This document shows, piece after piece, positions 18,869 to 28,200 of a stretch of 64,000 nt of DNA (the first letter of the stretch is position 1; each line of letters begins with the position of its first letter). The stretch spans positions 5,208,180 through 5,272,179 of the forward strand of contig NZ_CP072392.1 of the NCBI RefSeq assembly GCF_017742835.1, given 5' to 3'. The stretch comes from Aquabacter sp. L1I39. GTDB lineage: Bacteria; Pseudomonadota; Alphaproteobacteria; Rhizobiales; Xanthobacteraceae. The translations under genes were made by a program, and so were the position numbers. Under the pieces are notes generated by a model. That model was not told where the DNA came from. It saw nothing but the letters and a program-made list of their open reading frames with translations, and ran no database searches.

Positions 18869-18983
18869 GACGTTTCCACTTTTTTTCACTTGCGCTCGCC
18901 GCGCGAACATCGGAAAAAGTTGCGCGGTTCCATTTTTTAACCGTTCTATCTAACGGGCAAAATGCCCTCGCGCGGACCTCCTA

Positions 18984-19589
18984 ATGATCGCTTCGGAAAA
19001 GATCGCGCTCCTGATTGATGGCGCCAACCTGTACTCCGCCACGAAGGCTCTGGGTTTCGACATCGACTATAAGCGGCTGCTGAAGGAGTTCCAGTCGCGG
19101 GGCTACCTGCTGCGCGCATTTTATTATACTACCCTGATTGAGGATCAGGAATATTCCTCCATCCGGCCGCTGCTCGACTGGCTGGACTATAATGGCTATT
19201 CAGTCGTCACAAAGCTCGCCCGCGAGTTCACCGATGCCCAGGGCCGCCGCCGGGTGCGCGGCAGCATGGACATCGAGATCGCCGTGGACGCGATGGAGCT
19301 GATCGGCTTTGTCGACCACATCATCCTGTTCTCCGGCGACGGGGATTTCCGCTCGCTGGTGGAAGCCTTGCAACGCAAGGGGATCCGCGTCAGCGTGGTG
19401 TCCACCATCGCGACCCAGCCACCTCTCATCGCAGATGATCTGCGCCGGCAGGCGGATATTTTCGTCGATCTGGTGGAGTTGCAGCCGAAAATCGGCCGCG
19501 ACCCGGCCGAGCGCCAGGGGCGCATGCAGGAGACGCCACGATTTCTGGAGCGGCGCGGGGCACCCAGCGTCGACCACAACGACACCTGA
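18984..19589 (+). CDS. NYN-domain (LabA/DUF88-type) putative RNase
   Basis: 201 aa. PIN-like NYN fold: IALLIDGANLYSATKALGFD at the N-terminus (first catalytic Asp), GSMDIEIAVDAMEL in the middle and HIILFSGDGDFRSLVEALQR with the later catalytic Asp pair, then GIRVSVVSTIA. The C-terminal 40 residues are polar and unconserved. LabA-type NYN proteins are presumed Mg2+-dependent ribonucleases. The next gene (UdgB) starts 6 nt after its stop, so the two are probably cotranscribed. An A/T-rich upstream tract resembles a promoter. Confidence 0.88.
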   Translation: MIASEKIALLIDGANLYSATKALGFDIDYKRLLKEFQSRGYLLRAFYYTTLIEDQEYSSIRPLLDWLDYNGYSVVTKLAREFTDAQGRRRVRGSMDIEIAVDAMELIGFVDHIILFSGDGDFRSLVEALQRKGIRVSVVSTIATQPPLIADDLRRQADIFVDLVELQPKIGRDPAERQGRMQETPRFLERRGAPSVDHNDT

Positions 19590-19594
19590 TTCCC

Positions 19595-20224
19595 ATGACT
19601 TTCGAGCCGGGGCACGACTGCCCCCTATGTCCGCGCCTCGTCGCCTTCCGCGAACAATGGCGCGCGGCTGAGCCGTCCTGGTTCAACGGGCCGGTGCCGG
19701 TGTTCGGTCCTGCCGAAGCGCGGCTCCTCGTGGTGGGGCTGGCGCCGGGCCTACGCGGCGCGAACCGCACCGGGCGGCCCTTCACCGGCGACTATGCCGG
19801 AGACCTGCTCTACTCCACTCTATTGGAAATGGGGTTTGCCAGCGGCACCTATGCGGCTCGGCCGGATGACGGGCTGAGGCTCATTGATGCCCGCATCGTC
19901 AATGCGGTGCGCTGCGTGCCACCGGAGAATAAGCCCACCACGCCGGAAATCCGGACCTGCCGGTCCTTCCTGTCGCCGGTGCTCCAGGAGACGGCCGGCC
20001 TGCAAGCCATCGTGACACTCGGCAAGATCGCCCACGATTCGACCATCGCCGCTTTGGGGGCGCGCCCGGCGCACCATCCTTTCGGTCACGGCGCCCGGTC
20101 GCGCATCGGGGGGCTGGAGGTGTTCGCGAGCTATCATTGCTCGCGCTACAACACCAATACGGGCGTCCTGACGCCCGAGATGTTCCGGTCCGTCTTCCGG
20201 GCTGTGCGCGGCTATCTGGGGTGA
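19595..20224 (+). CDS. Family 5 uracil-DNA glycosylase (UdgB type)
   Basis: 209 aa base-excision repair enzyme. N-terminal CPLC (C9, C12) plus later cysteines (NAVRCVPPENKP, EIRTCRSFL) fit the [4Fe-4S] ligands of family 4/5 glycosylases. Motif GLAPGLRGANRTGRPFTGD at 48-66 lacks the Asp/Glu of family 4, and HCSRYNTNTG near the C-terminus matches the HPSRxNxxTG motif of UdgB (with C instead of P). UdgB removes uracil, hypoxanthine and related lesions from double-stranded DNA. Its 3' end overlaps the converging peroxiredoxin gene by 13 bp. Confidence 0.88.
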   Translation: MTFEPGHDCPLCPRLVAFREQWRAAEPSWFNGPVPVFGPAEARLLVVGLAPGLRGANRTGRPFTGDYAGDLLYSTLLEMGFASGTYAARPDDGLRLIDARIVNAVRCVPPENKPTTPEIRTCRSFLSPVLQETAGLQAIVTLGKIAHDSTIAALGARPAHHPFGHGARSRIGGLEVFASYHCSRYNTNTGVLTPEMFRSVFRAVRGYLG

Positions 20225-20778
20225 CGGGTCTTCAGGAAGTCCAGGACATCCGCCGCATTCTTATGGGGCGGAAAGACCGGATAGAAGACATGCCCGATGG
20301 CCCCCTCCTCGATGATGAGGGTCAGGCGGTTCAAAAGTACCATGCCCTCAACCGTGAAGGTGGGAAGTCCCACCGCGCGCGCAAAGGACAGGGCATGGTC
20401 GGAGAGCAGTGGGAACGGCAGGTGCAATCGCTCCACGACCTCGCGCTGATAAGCGGAATTCTGCGTGGACAGGCCGAAGACGTGAGCCGCACCATGGGCG
20501 GTCAGGTCCGCATAATGGTCGCGGAAGGCGCACGATTGGGGGGTGCAGCCGCGAGCGCCGGGGATCTCGTCCCAGCCCACCGGGTTCGGCGCGTTGGGAT
20601 CGCCCGTGCGGGGATAGCAATAGACCACCACGCGGCCCGACAGCGAAGACAGGTCAACCAACCGCCCGTCAGTTGAGGGCAGATTGATGATCGGCAGCTC
20701 CAGGCCCGGCAGATGATCGGCACGCCCGTCATCCTCGGGCGCCGGGAGATTGTCGGGAAGCTGGGTGTAGTCGGTCAC
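20212..20778 (-). CDS. Peroxiredoxin, Prx5/PrxQ-like
   Basis: 188 aa cytosolic thiol peroxidase of the AhpC/TSA superfamily. Thioredoxin-like start (LPGLELPIINLPSTDGRLVD), YPRTGDPNAPNPVGWDEIPG, then GARGCTPQSCAFRDHYADL: C78 is the likely peroxidatic and C83 the likely resolving cysteine, five residues apart as in PrxQ. The insertion between the YPRTG strand and the catalytic cysteine is longer than in BCP-type enzymes. Convergent with and overlapping udgB by 13 bp. Confidence 0.85.
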   Translation of the reverse strand: MTDYTQLPDNLPAPEDDGRADHLPGLELPIINLPSTDGRLVDLSSLSGRVVVYCYPRTGDPNAPNPVGWDEIPGARGCTPQSCAFRDHYADLTAHGAAHVFGLSTQNSAYQREVVERLHLPFPLLSDHALSFARAVGLPTFTVEGMVLLNRLTLIIEEGAIGHVFYPVFPPHKNAADVLDFLKTRHPR

Positions 20779-20885
20779 GGCCTGCTCTACCTTGTTGAAC
20801 AGAGGCGAATTTCACGCCCCGGGCGGAACAGCTCCCGCCCTGTTCCTCTGGACGCCTCGGCGCAGCCCTGACTTTCAAGCCGGCA

Positions 20886-20909
20886 CGGGGGCGATGTCAA
20901 TCGCCCCCG
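20886..20909. terminator. Hairpin downstream of smpB
   Basis: 9-bp GC-rich stem (20886-20894 with 20901-20909), TGTCAA loop, in the gap after smpB. It lacks a clear U-tract on the minus strand, so terminator function is likely but not certain. Confidence 0.5.
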
Positions 20910-20939
20910 CAGACGCAGGGCCGGGCGACCACTCAACGC

Positions 20940-21416
20940 CTACCCGCGATCGCGCATCAGGCGTGCCTTGTCGCGCGACCAGTCGCGCTCCTTCACAGCC
21001 TCGCGCTTGTCGTGGGTCTTGCGACCCTTGGCGAGGGCGACCTCCACCTTGGCGCGGCCCTGCTCGTTGAAATAGATTTTCAGCGGCACGACCGTCATGC
21101 CCTCGCGCTCCACTGCGTTGGCCAGCTTGGCGATCTGGCGCTTGTGGAGCAGCAGCTTACGCGGCCGGCGGGTCTCGTGATTGAAGCGATTGGCCTGCAG
21201 ATATTCCGGGATGAAGGCGTTGTAGAGCCACATCTCGCCGGACTTGGCGGCGGCATAGCTCTCGCCGATGGTGGCCTTGCCATTGCGCAGGCTTTTGACC
21301 TCGGTGCCGCTCAACGCGATACCGGCCTCGAACACCTCGCCAATGTCGTAGTCGAACCGCGCCCGCCGATTGTCGGCAACCACCTTGCGGGGGCGTTCCT
21401 TCTTCTTCTCGCTCAT
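20940..21416 (-). CDS. smpB: SsrA-binding protein SmpB
   Basis: 158 aa tmRNA-binding protein for ribosome rescue. Characteristic stretches: [37 protein letters not shown] segment (here [18 protein letters not shown]), [20 protein letters not shown], and a basic tail [20 protein letters not shown] that threads into the ribosome. Lies 39 nt downstream of dapA with a GC-rich hairpin (near 21429-21450) in the gap. The dapA-smpB order is common in alphaproteobacteria. Confidence 0.97.
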   Translation of the reverse strand: MSEKKKERPRKVVADNRRARFDYDIGEVFEAGIALSGTEVKSLRNGKATIGESYAAAKSGEMWLYNAFIPEYLQANRFNHETRRPRKLLLHKRQIAKLANAVEREGMTVVPLKIYFNEQGRAKVEVALAKGRKTHDKREAVKERDWSRDKARLMRDRG

Positions 21417-21455
21417 TCAGGTCCTTGAGGGCCGGCCCGGGGCCGGCCCCTTTCG

Positions 21456-22355
21456 TCAGTTGATCAGGCCAGCATGGACCATGGCCTTGCGGACCACGGC
21501 GCGGGCACCCTCCGTGGCAGGCACCAGCGGCAGGCGAAGCTCCTCGTCCATCTTGCCCATCACCGAGAGGGCATACTTGGGGAGCTGCGGGTTGGTTTCA
21601 ACGAACAGGCCGGTATGCAGGGGCATCAGCTTGTCCTGGAGCGCGAGGGCGGCCTTGTAGTCGCCCGCAAGGCACGCGGTCTGGAAGTCCGCGCACAGGC
21701 GCGGGGCAATGTTAGAGGTCACGGAAATGCAGCCGTGGCCGCCATGGGCCATGTAGCCGAGCGCGGTCGCATCCTCGCCCGAGAGCTGGATGAAGTCCTC
21801 GCCCAGGACCTGGCGTTGCTGCGACACCCGCACCATGGAGGCGGTGGCATCCTTCACGCCGGCAATGTTCTTCAGCTCATAGAGGCGGGCCATGGTCTCC
21901 ACCGACATATCCACCACCGAGCGGCCGGGGATGTTGTAGATGAAGATCGGAATGCCGATGGCCGCGTCGATGGCCTTGTAATGCTGGTAGAGGCCTTCCT
22001 GGGTGGGCTTGTTGTAATACGGCGTCACCACCAGCACGGCGTCGGCCCCCACCTTCTCCGCATGACGGGCGAAGTCGATGGCCTCCACGGTGTTGTTGGA
22101 ACCAGCGCCGGCGATAACGGGCACCCGGCCGCCCGCCTGCTTCACGCACCATTCGACCACCTGGCGGTGCTCGTCATGGGTCAAAGTGGGGCTCTCGCCC
22201 GTGGTGCCCACCGGCACGAGGCCATGCGTGCCCTCGGCGATCTGCCAGTCCACCAGGTCACGAAACGCTTTTTCATCCAGCTTCCCGTCCTTGAACGGCG
22301 TGACGAGGGCGGTGAACGACCCACGATAACGGGAAGCGGAGGATGGGGACGTCAT
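21456..22355 (-). CDS. dapA: 4-hydroxy-tetrahydrodipicolinate synthase
   Basis: Condenses pyruvate with aspartate semialdehyde in the lysine/diaminopimelate pathway. 299 aa class I aldolase TIM barrel: [71 protein letters not shown] (Tyr), and Schiff-base Lys in [12 protein letters not shown]. Start at [12 protein letters not shown]; the longer reading upstream is Asn/Gln- and Arg-rich non-homologous sequence containing an imperfect direct repeat of GTTCTGGTTCGT. Upstream of smpB on the same strand. Confidence 0.96.
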   Translation of the reverse strand: MTSPSSASRYRGSFTALVTPFKDGKLDEKAFRDLVDWQIAEGTHGLVPVGTTGESPTLTHDEHRQVVEWCVKQAGGRVPVIAGAGSNNTVEAIDFARHAEKVGADAVLVVTPYYNKPTQEGLYQHYKAIDAAIGIPIFIYNIPGRSVVDMSVETMARLYELKNIAGVKDATASMVRVSQQRQVLGEDFIQLSGEDATALGYMAHGGHGCISVTSNIAPRLCADFQTACLAGDYKAALALQDKLMPLHTGLFVETNPQLPKYALSVMGKMDEELRLPLVPATEGARAVVRKAMVHAGLIN

Positions 22356-22601
22356 GGCGGCGGCCTTGTTCTGGTTCGTGTTCTGGTTCGTGGCTGCACG
22401 CCCCGCGGCCACCTGCGGCGCGGGGCGGAACGCATGAGATAAACTGTTGCGGCCCAGGCTGGAAGGCCTCAACGTTGCAAACCTTGGGGCATGAGCCCTG
22501 CTTTTGCCGGGATCGCCGGGCACGTATGCTTAGGAATTCGTCAATGGAGGTCGAGGATTATCTGGGCGATTGAGCCTGCCTCATGGCCACGAGGAATCGG
22601 T

Positions 22602-24743
22602 ATGCCGACTGCCACCCGCCTGATCTCCCGCACCGCCCTGGCGATTGCCATTGCCTGCGCGAGCCCGGCCCTCGCGCCGTCCGCTTTCGCCGCCACCTCG
22701 TCATCGGACTCAAAGCCGACACCTAAGCCGGCGGCAAAAAGCTCATCCTCGTCAAAGCCTTCCTCTTCAAAGTCCGACCACAAGGCCCAGGCCAAGCCGA
22801 CAGCCAAGCCCGCCGGCAGGCCCTCCGCTCCGGCGGCCGCGCCGATGCCGGCCCTTACCGGCGAACTGGGCACGCTGCGCTCCGCAATCTCGCTTGCGAA
22901 GAACGGCAAGGGCACCGAGGCCATGGCTGCGGCGAGTTCGCTCGACGATCCGGTGGCGCGCAATCTCGTCACATGGCTCGTCATCCGCAGTGCGCCCAAC
23001 GACCTTGGCTTCGAGCGGATCGCACAATTCCTGAAGGAAAAGCCCTATTGGCCGACCCAGTCCACGCTGCGCCGCAAGGCCGAGGCCGTGCTCTATGCGG
23101 AAAAGCCTTCCGCCGCGACGGTACGCGCCTTCTTCGGCGACCAGGCACCACTCACCGGCCCTGGCAAGATCGCGCTTGCGCGCGTGCTCTCCGCGTCGGG
23201 AGACCGGGCGACGGTGGCTGCGCTGGTGCGCGATGCCTATCGCACCGATGACCTGTCCGAATCGAGCGAAGGCGCCATCCTCAGCGAGTTCGGACCGCTG
23301 ATCACCCGCGCCGACCACAAAGCGCGGGCGGACAAGTTCTCCTACAAGCCCGATCCCGAGCGCGCCATGCGCGCCGCCCAGCGGGCCGGCTCGGATGTGG
23401 TGGCCCTGACGCGGGCCCGTCTTGCCATCGAGAAGCAGGATCCGAACGGCGCCAGCCTCCTCGCCCAAGTCCCCATGACCTTGTCGAACGATCCGGCCTA
23501 TCTGTTCGCCAAGTCCATGGTCTCGCGCCGGGCGGGCCGCAACGAGGAAGCGGCGCAAGCACTCCTCGCCGCGCCGGACAGCGCCGAGGCGCAGGTGGAC
23601 ACCGACGAATGGTGGATCGAACGGCGCCTCGTCTCTCGCGAACTCCTGGACCAGGGCAATGCCAGGCTCGCCTATAAGGTCGCAGCCGACGCGGCCTCCC
23701 CCACGGCCAATAATTACCGTGCCGAGCAGGCCTTCACCGCAGGTTGGATCGCCCTGCGCTTCCTCAATGAACCGCGCCTCGCCGCCCAGCATTTCGCCCG
23801 CATCGACCACCAGCAAGACCACCCCATCACGCTCTCACGCGCCGCCTATTGGCAGGGTCGGGCGGCACAGGCCATGGGCGACACCGGCACGGCCCGCGGG
23901 CGCTACGAGGCGGCGGCGCGCTATTCCACCACCTTCTACGGCCAGGCAGCCCGCGCCCGCCTCGGCCTGCCCCAGGTGGCCTTGCGCCGCGAGCCCGAGC
24001 CTTCCAGCCAGGCCAAGGCGAATTTCGACCGGATCGAGGTGGTCCGGGCCCTGAAGCTGCTCTACGCGGTGGGCGATCGTGACACTCCCATCACCATCTA
24101 TTACGACATGGCCTGGCGTATGGAGGACACCACCCATCTCGTCCTTCTCGCCCAGCTCGCCCAGGCCAATGGCGACGCGCGCGGTGCCTTGGTGGTCGGC
24201 AAGGAAGGCCTGGCGGAAGGCCATCCCCTCGACCATGCCGCCTTCCCCACGTTCGGGCTTCCTTCCTATACCCCTATCGGCAATCCAGTGGACAAGGCCA
24301 TGATCTATGCCGTGGCCCGGCAGGAGAGCCAGTTCAACCCGCGCACCCTCTCCAGCGCCAAGGCCATGGGCCTGATGCAGGTGACCCCGGCGGCGGGGCG
24401 CGAAGTGGCCAAGCAGACGGGGGCGCCTTACAACGAGGCGCGCCTGATGAGCGACCAGTCCTACAATGTGCAGTTCGGCGCGGCCGAGCTGGGCGAACTG
24501 GTGGAGAATTACAGCGGCAACCCGCTGCTTGTCTTCGCCGCCTACAATGCCGGGCGTGGCAGCGTGCGCAAATGGTTCGCCCGCTATGGCGACCCGCGCG
24601 ATAAGGATGTCGACCCCATCGACTGGGTTGAGTGCATTCCCTATTCGGAAACCCGAAATTACGTGCAGCGGGTGATGGAGAATTACCTCGTCTACCGCCA
24701 GCGTTTCGGCATCGCGACCCCCATGCCTGTGGCGGCAAGGTAA
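22602..24743 (+). CDS. Soluble-type lytic murein transglycosylase
   Basis: 713 aa periplasmic enzyme that cleaves peptidoglycan to 1,6-anhydro-muropeptides. Sec signal peptide (LAIAIACASPALAPSAFA), a Ser/Lys/Pro linker to about residue 85, a long alpha-superhelical U-domain, and a C-terminal SLT catalytic domain: YAVARQESQFNPRTLS with catalytic Glu near 575, AKAMGLMQVTPAAG, AAYNAGRGSVRKW and YSETRNYVQRVMENY. Start ATG 22602 preceded by GAGGAAT. Divergent from dapA. Confidence 0.92.
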   Translation: MPTATRLISRTALAIAIACASPALAPSAFAATSSSDSKPTPKPAAKSSSSSKPSSSKSDHKAQAKPTAKPAGRPSAPAAAPMPALTGELGTLRSAISLAKNGKGTEAMAAASSLDDPVARNLVTWLVIRSAPNDLGFERIAQFLKEKPYWPTQSTLRRKAEAVLYAEKPSAATVRAFFGDQAPLTGPGKIALARVLSASGDRATVAALVRDAYRTDDLSESSEGAILSEFGPLITRADHKARADKFSYKPDPERAMRAAQRAGSDVVALTRARLAIEKQDPNGASLLAQVPMTLSNDPAYLFAKSMVSRRAGRNEEAAQALLAAPDSAEAQVDTDEWWIERRLVSRELLDQGNARLAYKVAADAASPTANNYRAEQAFTAGWIALRFLNEPRLAAQHFARIDHQQDHPITLSRAAYWQGRAAQAMGDTGTARGRYEAAARYSTTFYGQAARARLGLPQVALRREPEPSSQAKANFDRIEVVRALKLLYAVGDRDTPITIYYDMAWRMEDTTHLVLLAQLAQANGDARGALVVGKEGLAEGHPLDHAAFPTFGLPSYTPIGNPVDKAMIYAVARQESQFNPRTLSSAKAMGLMQVTPAAGREVAKQTGAPYNEARLMSDQSYNVQFGAAELGELVENYSGNPLLVFAAYNAGRGSVRKWFARYGDPRDKDVDPIDWVECIPYSETRNYVQRVMENYLVYRQRFGIATPMPVAAR

Positions 24744-24890
24744 CTGCCGATCACGCCTCGTCTTCCACCGCACGGCGCGCCGGGCGCGCCGACGGGTCAT
24801 GCGCAGCATGGCATTCAGTTTCGCACCACAATGGCGTAAGAGGCAGCAGCCTGTGTCGGCCCTTTTGGCCGGCCGAAATCCGAGCTGCAG

Positions 24891-26144
24891 ATGCCGCACA
24901 CCCAAAGCCGGCCGCAGGAGACGGGCACAAAGCCCGGCTTCGCGGAGTTCGTCACCATCGTCGCACTGATGATGGGCCTGACTGCCTTTTCCATCGACAA
25001 TCTGCTGCCGGCCTTCGTTCCCATCCGCGAGCATTTCGGGGTCGCCGAGCCCAACCACCTGCAATGGGTGGTCACGGCGTACATGATTGGCTTCGCCTTC
25101 ATGCAGATGGTCTACGGCACGCTCTCCGACGTGCTTGGCCGCAAGAAGGTGCTGATGGCGGGGCTGGCCATCTATGCCTTGGGCTGTGTCCTGGCCATTT
25201 TCGCCCCGAGCTTCGAGATCCTTCTGCTGGCGCGCGCGGTGCAGGGAATGGGATCAGCATCCGCCCGCGTGCTCTCCATGGCCGTTGTGCGTGATCGCTT
25301 CTCCGGCCGCGAAATGGCGCGGGTGTCGTCGTTCGTGATGATGGTGTTCCTGATCATCCCGGTGGTAGCTCCAGCCATAGGCGGGGCGATCCTGACCATG
25401 GGACACTGGCACTTCATTTTCGGTGCCATGTTGACCCTGAGCCTCATCCTGGCGGTGTGGTTCGGCCTGCGCATGCCTGAGACTCTGCATCCAGAGTACC
25501 GGGTGCCTTTCTCCGTGGCAGGCATTAGCCGTGCCATGGGGATCACGCTCTCAAGCCGCCGCACGGTGGGCTATGCCACCGCCATCGGCTTCATGATGGG
25601 CTCACTGATGGCCTATGTAGCGTCCGCGCAGCAGATCTTCGAGACCGACGTCTATCAGCTCGGCGCCTTGTTCCCCATTGCCTTCGCGGTGGTGGCCGGA
25701 GTGATGTCGGTCGCCTCCTTCATCAATGCGAAGCTCGTGCGGCGGCTGGGCATGCGACGCATCTCCCATTTCGGGCTGTGCGGTTTCACGCTGGTCGGTG
25801 CGGTGCAGGTGGTCGTCGCCCTCGCCTTTGCCGGCAAGCCGCCGCTGCTGGTCTTCTGCGCGCTGCTGTCAATCAATCAGGCGCTGTTCGCGTTCACCGT
25901 TCCCAACTTCAATTCCATGGCCATGGAGCCAGTGGGCGCGGTGGCAGGCTCCGCTTCCTCCTTCATCGGCTTCTACACGACACTTGTCGGAGCGGTGCTG
26001 GGCGTTGTCGTGGGACAGGCGTTCAACGGCACCGTCCTGCCCCTGGGGCTCGGCTATTTCGTACTGGGCCTCGCCGCCATCGCCCTGACGCTCTGGGCCG
26101 AGAAAGGCCGGCTCTTCTCCAGCCAGCCTGACGCGAAGCCTTAG
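24891..26144 (+). CDS. Bcr/CflA-type MFS drug exporter
   Basis: 417 aa, twelve predicted helices. Features of the DHA1 Bcr/CflA group: FSIDNLLPAFVPIREHFGV in helix 1, QWVVTAYMIGFAFMQMVYGT, motif A GTLSDVLGRKKVLMAG, ARAVQGMGSASARVLSMAVV in helix 4 and RDRFSGREMARVSSFVMMVF. Expected to export hydrophobic drugs or metabolites by proton antiport; substrate unknown. The Shine-Dalgarno region is weak. No regulator adjoins it. Confidence 0.85.
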   Translation: MPHTQSRPQETGTKPGFAEFVTIVALMMGLTAFSIDNLLPAFVPIREHFGVAEPNHLQWVVTAYMIGFAFMQMVYGTLSDVLGRKKVLMAGLAIYALGCVLAIFAPSFEILLLARAVQGMGSASARVLSMAVVRDRFSGREMARVSSFVMMVFLIIPVVAPAIGGAILTMGHWHFIFGAMLTLSLILAVWFGLRMPETLHPEYRVPFSVAGISRAMGITLSSRRTVGYATAIGFMMGSLMAYVASAQQIFETDVYQLGALFPIAFAVVAGVMSVASFINAKLVRRLGMRRISHFGLCGFTLVGAVQVVVALAFAGKPPLLVFCALLSINQALFAFTVPNFNSMAMEPVGAVAGSASSFIGFYTTLVGAVLGVVVGQAFNGTVLPLGLGYFVLGLAAIALTLWAEKGRLFSSQPDAKP

Positions 26145-26191
26145 AAGTCAGCTGGGGGACCGATGCGACCGGCGCTCGTCCCCCAGTTGTC

Positions 26192-26485
26192 TCAGTAACC
26201 CAGTTCCTTCTCGCAGGCCGGAATGATCTTACCGAGGCGCGCGCTGCCCGCAGATGGCTCGGTGGTGGCGCGCAGGGTGCAGGCGTCCAGATTGTCGAAG
26301 ACGGAGCCGGGGCGGATGGTCTTGCCGGTGAAGGCTTCAAGGGTCGCCATGCGATCCGCGGGCGCAAGGGCCTGGTAGGTGTTCACGTCACCGGCCTGGT
26401 CCTGCGCAGGCAGGATCGGCGCGGCTGCCACCGGAAGGCTCGCCGAGAGGGCAACCGCTAAGGCAAAGAGAGAAAGCTTCTTCAT
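26192..26485 (-). CDS. Small secreted hypothetical protein
   Basis: 97 aa from ATG 26485. Signal peptide MKKLSLFALAVALSASLPVA with AxA site, mature part of about 75 residues with two cysteines (LDACTLRATTE, IIPACEKELGY) that could pair. Family not recognised. It lies 48 nt downstream of gor on the same strand and may be cotranscribed. Converges on the exporter gene. Confidence 0.7.
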   Translation of the reverse strand: MKKLSLFALAVALSASLPVAAAPILPAQDQAGDVNTYQALAPADRMATLEAFTGKTIRPGSVFDNLDACTLRATTEPSAGSARLGKIIPACEKELGY

Positions 26486-26533
26486 CTGATAACCCGTTGG
26501 GGCAGAGCAAGGAAAAACCAAAGCCCCCTCCCC

Positions 26534-27895
26534 TCAGGAGGCTTTGGTCCGCATGGTGACAAACTCTTCCGCTGCGGTGGGATGGACCGCGACCGTCCGG
26601 TCGAAATCCGCCTTGGTGGCGCCCATGCCGATGGCGATCGCCGCCATCTGGATCATTTCCGCTGCGCCCTCTCCCACCACGTGGCAGCCGAGCACCTTGT
26701 CGGTCGCCTGATCCACCACGAGCTTCATGAGCATTTTGGACGGAGAGCCGGACAACGTCGCCTTGAGCGGCCGGAACGTGGCCTTGTAAATATCCAGCGC
26801 GTGCCCGGCCGCGCGAGCCGCCTGCTCGGAAAGCCCCACCGTGCCAATTTCCGGCTCGGAGAAGACGGCGGTGGCGATGAGGGAATGGTCCACGCTCCAC
26901 GGCTTGTTGCCGTAGACAGTGTCGGCGAAGGCATGACCCTCGCGGATCGCCACCGGGGTGAGGTTCACCCGGTTGGTCACGTCGCCGACCGCATAGATGG
27001 AGGGCACAGTCGTCTGCGAGCCCGCATTGACCTTGACGGCGCCCAGCGGGTCCAGTTCGACGCCGGCCTCTTCCAGCCCCAATCCGTGGGAATTAGGATC
27101 GCGGCCGATCGCCAGCATCACCTCATCCACCACGACCGAAGATCCATCGGACAGCGCGACATGCTTGCCGTCCGCCTCTTGAGCAATGGCACCGAGCGTA
27201 CGACCGGTGAGGAGATGGACGCCCGCTTGAGCCATCTCCGCGGTCAGGTGATCACGCACATCCTCGTCGAAGCCGCGCAGGATCTTGTCGCCCCGCAGCA
27301 CCAGATGCACCTGGGCGCCCAGCGCCCGAAACAGGCCGGCAAACTCTACGGCGATGTAGCCCGCACCCTGCACCAGAATGCGCTTGGGGAATGCCGCCAG
27401 ATGAAATGCCTCGTTGGAGGTGATGGCAAGATCCCGGCCGGGAATGTCCGGCCCGAGCGAGGGCTTGGCCCCGGTCGCGATCAGGATCCGCTCCGCCTCA
27501 ACCCTCTCTCCGGTGGCGAGCACACGCACCGTGTGGGGGCCTTCCACCACGGCGCGCGAGGCGACGACGGTGACACCCGCCAGTTCCGCATTGCGCTGAT
27601 AAATGCCCTCCAGGCGCGCGATTTCCTTGTCCTTGTTCGCGACCAGGGTCGACCAGTCGAACTTTGCGCCCTCCACCGTCCAACCGAAGCCGGCCATGTC
27701 TTCGAGGTCGTGTGCAAAGCGCCCGGCATAGACGAACAGCTTCTTCGGCACACACCCGCGAATGACGCAGGTGCCCCCCATGCGGAACTCTTCCGCCAAC
27801 ATCACACGCGCGCCATGCTGCGCTGCGATACGTGCCGCGCGCACACCTCCCGATCCACCGCCGATAACGAAGAGGTCGACTTTGGTCTGGGACAT
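26534..27895 (-). CDS. gor: Glutathione-disulfide reductase
   Basis: FAD/NADPH-dependent reductase, 453 aa. FAD motif VIGGGSGGVRAARIAAQHGA, redox-active disulfide GTCVIRGCVPKKLFVYAG (C43/C48), NAD(P)-binding VQGAGYIAVEFAGLFRALGA followed by an Arg-containing VLRGDKILRGFD (NADPH preference), YAVGDVTNRVNLTPVA, and dimer-interface HPTAAEEFVTMR with the catalytic His. CVIRGCVPKK is the variant seen in plant and alphaproteobacterial enzymes. GAGGGC precedes the ATG. Maintains reduced glutathione, also relevant to formaldehyde and peroxide stress. Confidence 0.93.
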   Translation of the reverse strand: MSQTKVDLFVIGGGSGGVRAARIAAQHGARVMLAEEFRMGGTCVIRGCVPKKLFVYAGRFAHDLEDMAGFGWTVEGAKFDWSTLVANKDKEIARLEGIYQRNAELAGVTVVASRAVVEGPHTVRVLATGERVEAERILIATGAKPSLGPDIPGRDLAITSNEAFHLAAFPKRILVQGAGYIAVEFAGLFRALGAQVHLVLRGDKILRGFDEDVRDHLTAEMAQAGVHLLTGRTLGAIAQEADGKHVALSDGSSVVVDEVMLAIGRDPNSHGLGLEEAGVELDPLGAVKVNAGSQTTVPSIYAVGDVTNRVNLTPVAIREGHAFADTVYGNKPWSVDHSLIATAVFSEPEIGTVGLSEQAARAAGHALDIYKATFRPLKATLSGSPSKMLMKLVVDQATDKVLGCHVVGEGAAEMIQMAAIAIGMGATKADFDRTVAVHPTAAEEFVTMRTKAS

Positions 27896-28200
27896 GGTGC
27901 CCTCTGCTGAACGCCCGGCCGTTGGGCCTTCGGGCCATTCCGGCGCGGTGAAGATCGAGACCGGTCAGCCGCAGAACGCAGCAGGCCGAGAAGAACGGCC
28001 GGATCTCGGGGAAGATGCCGGCGGCGGAGTTGAAGGCCCGTTGTGGCGGCGCGTCAAGAGGCTCCCCGTCATCGCCCCCATGCGATCATCCGCAAGTCCT
28101 TGCTCCATGCGCTTGCCGTCTATCAATGTGGAGTGCTTCAAGGGAACGATAAGGAAGGGCGTCTAGAATTGATCCACGAGGATGTCGGCAAGGGACCCGA
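27896..28200. other. Divergent intergenic region gor / glycosyltransferase
   Basis: 305 bp between two divergent start codons, so it should carry both promoters. No gene, no strong palindrome and no repeat copy was seen. An AAGGGA Shine-Dalgarno precedes the ATG at 28201. Confidence 0.5.

Noticed and set aside
18900..18960. Possible CtrA site (TTAA-N7-TTAAC) upstream of the NYN gene
   Set aside because: TTAACCG and CTAAC half-sites occur, but the spacing and second half-site do not match the consensus.
24774..24796. GGCGCGCCGGGCGCGCC as a terminator after the lytic transglycosylase
   Set aside because: The two halves are each self-palindromic and would leave almost no loop; no U-tract follows.
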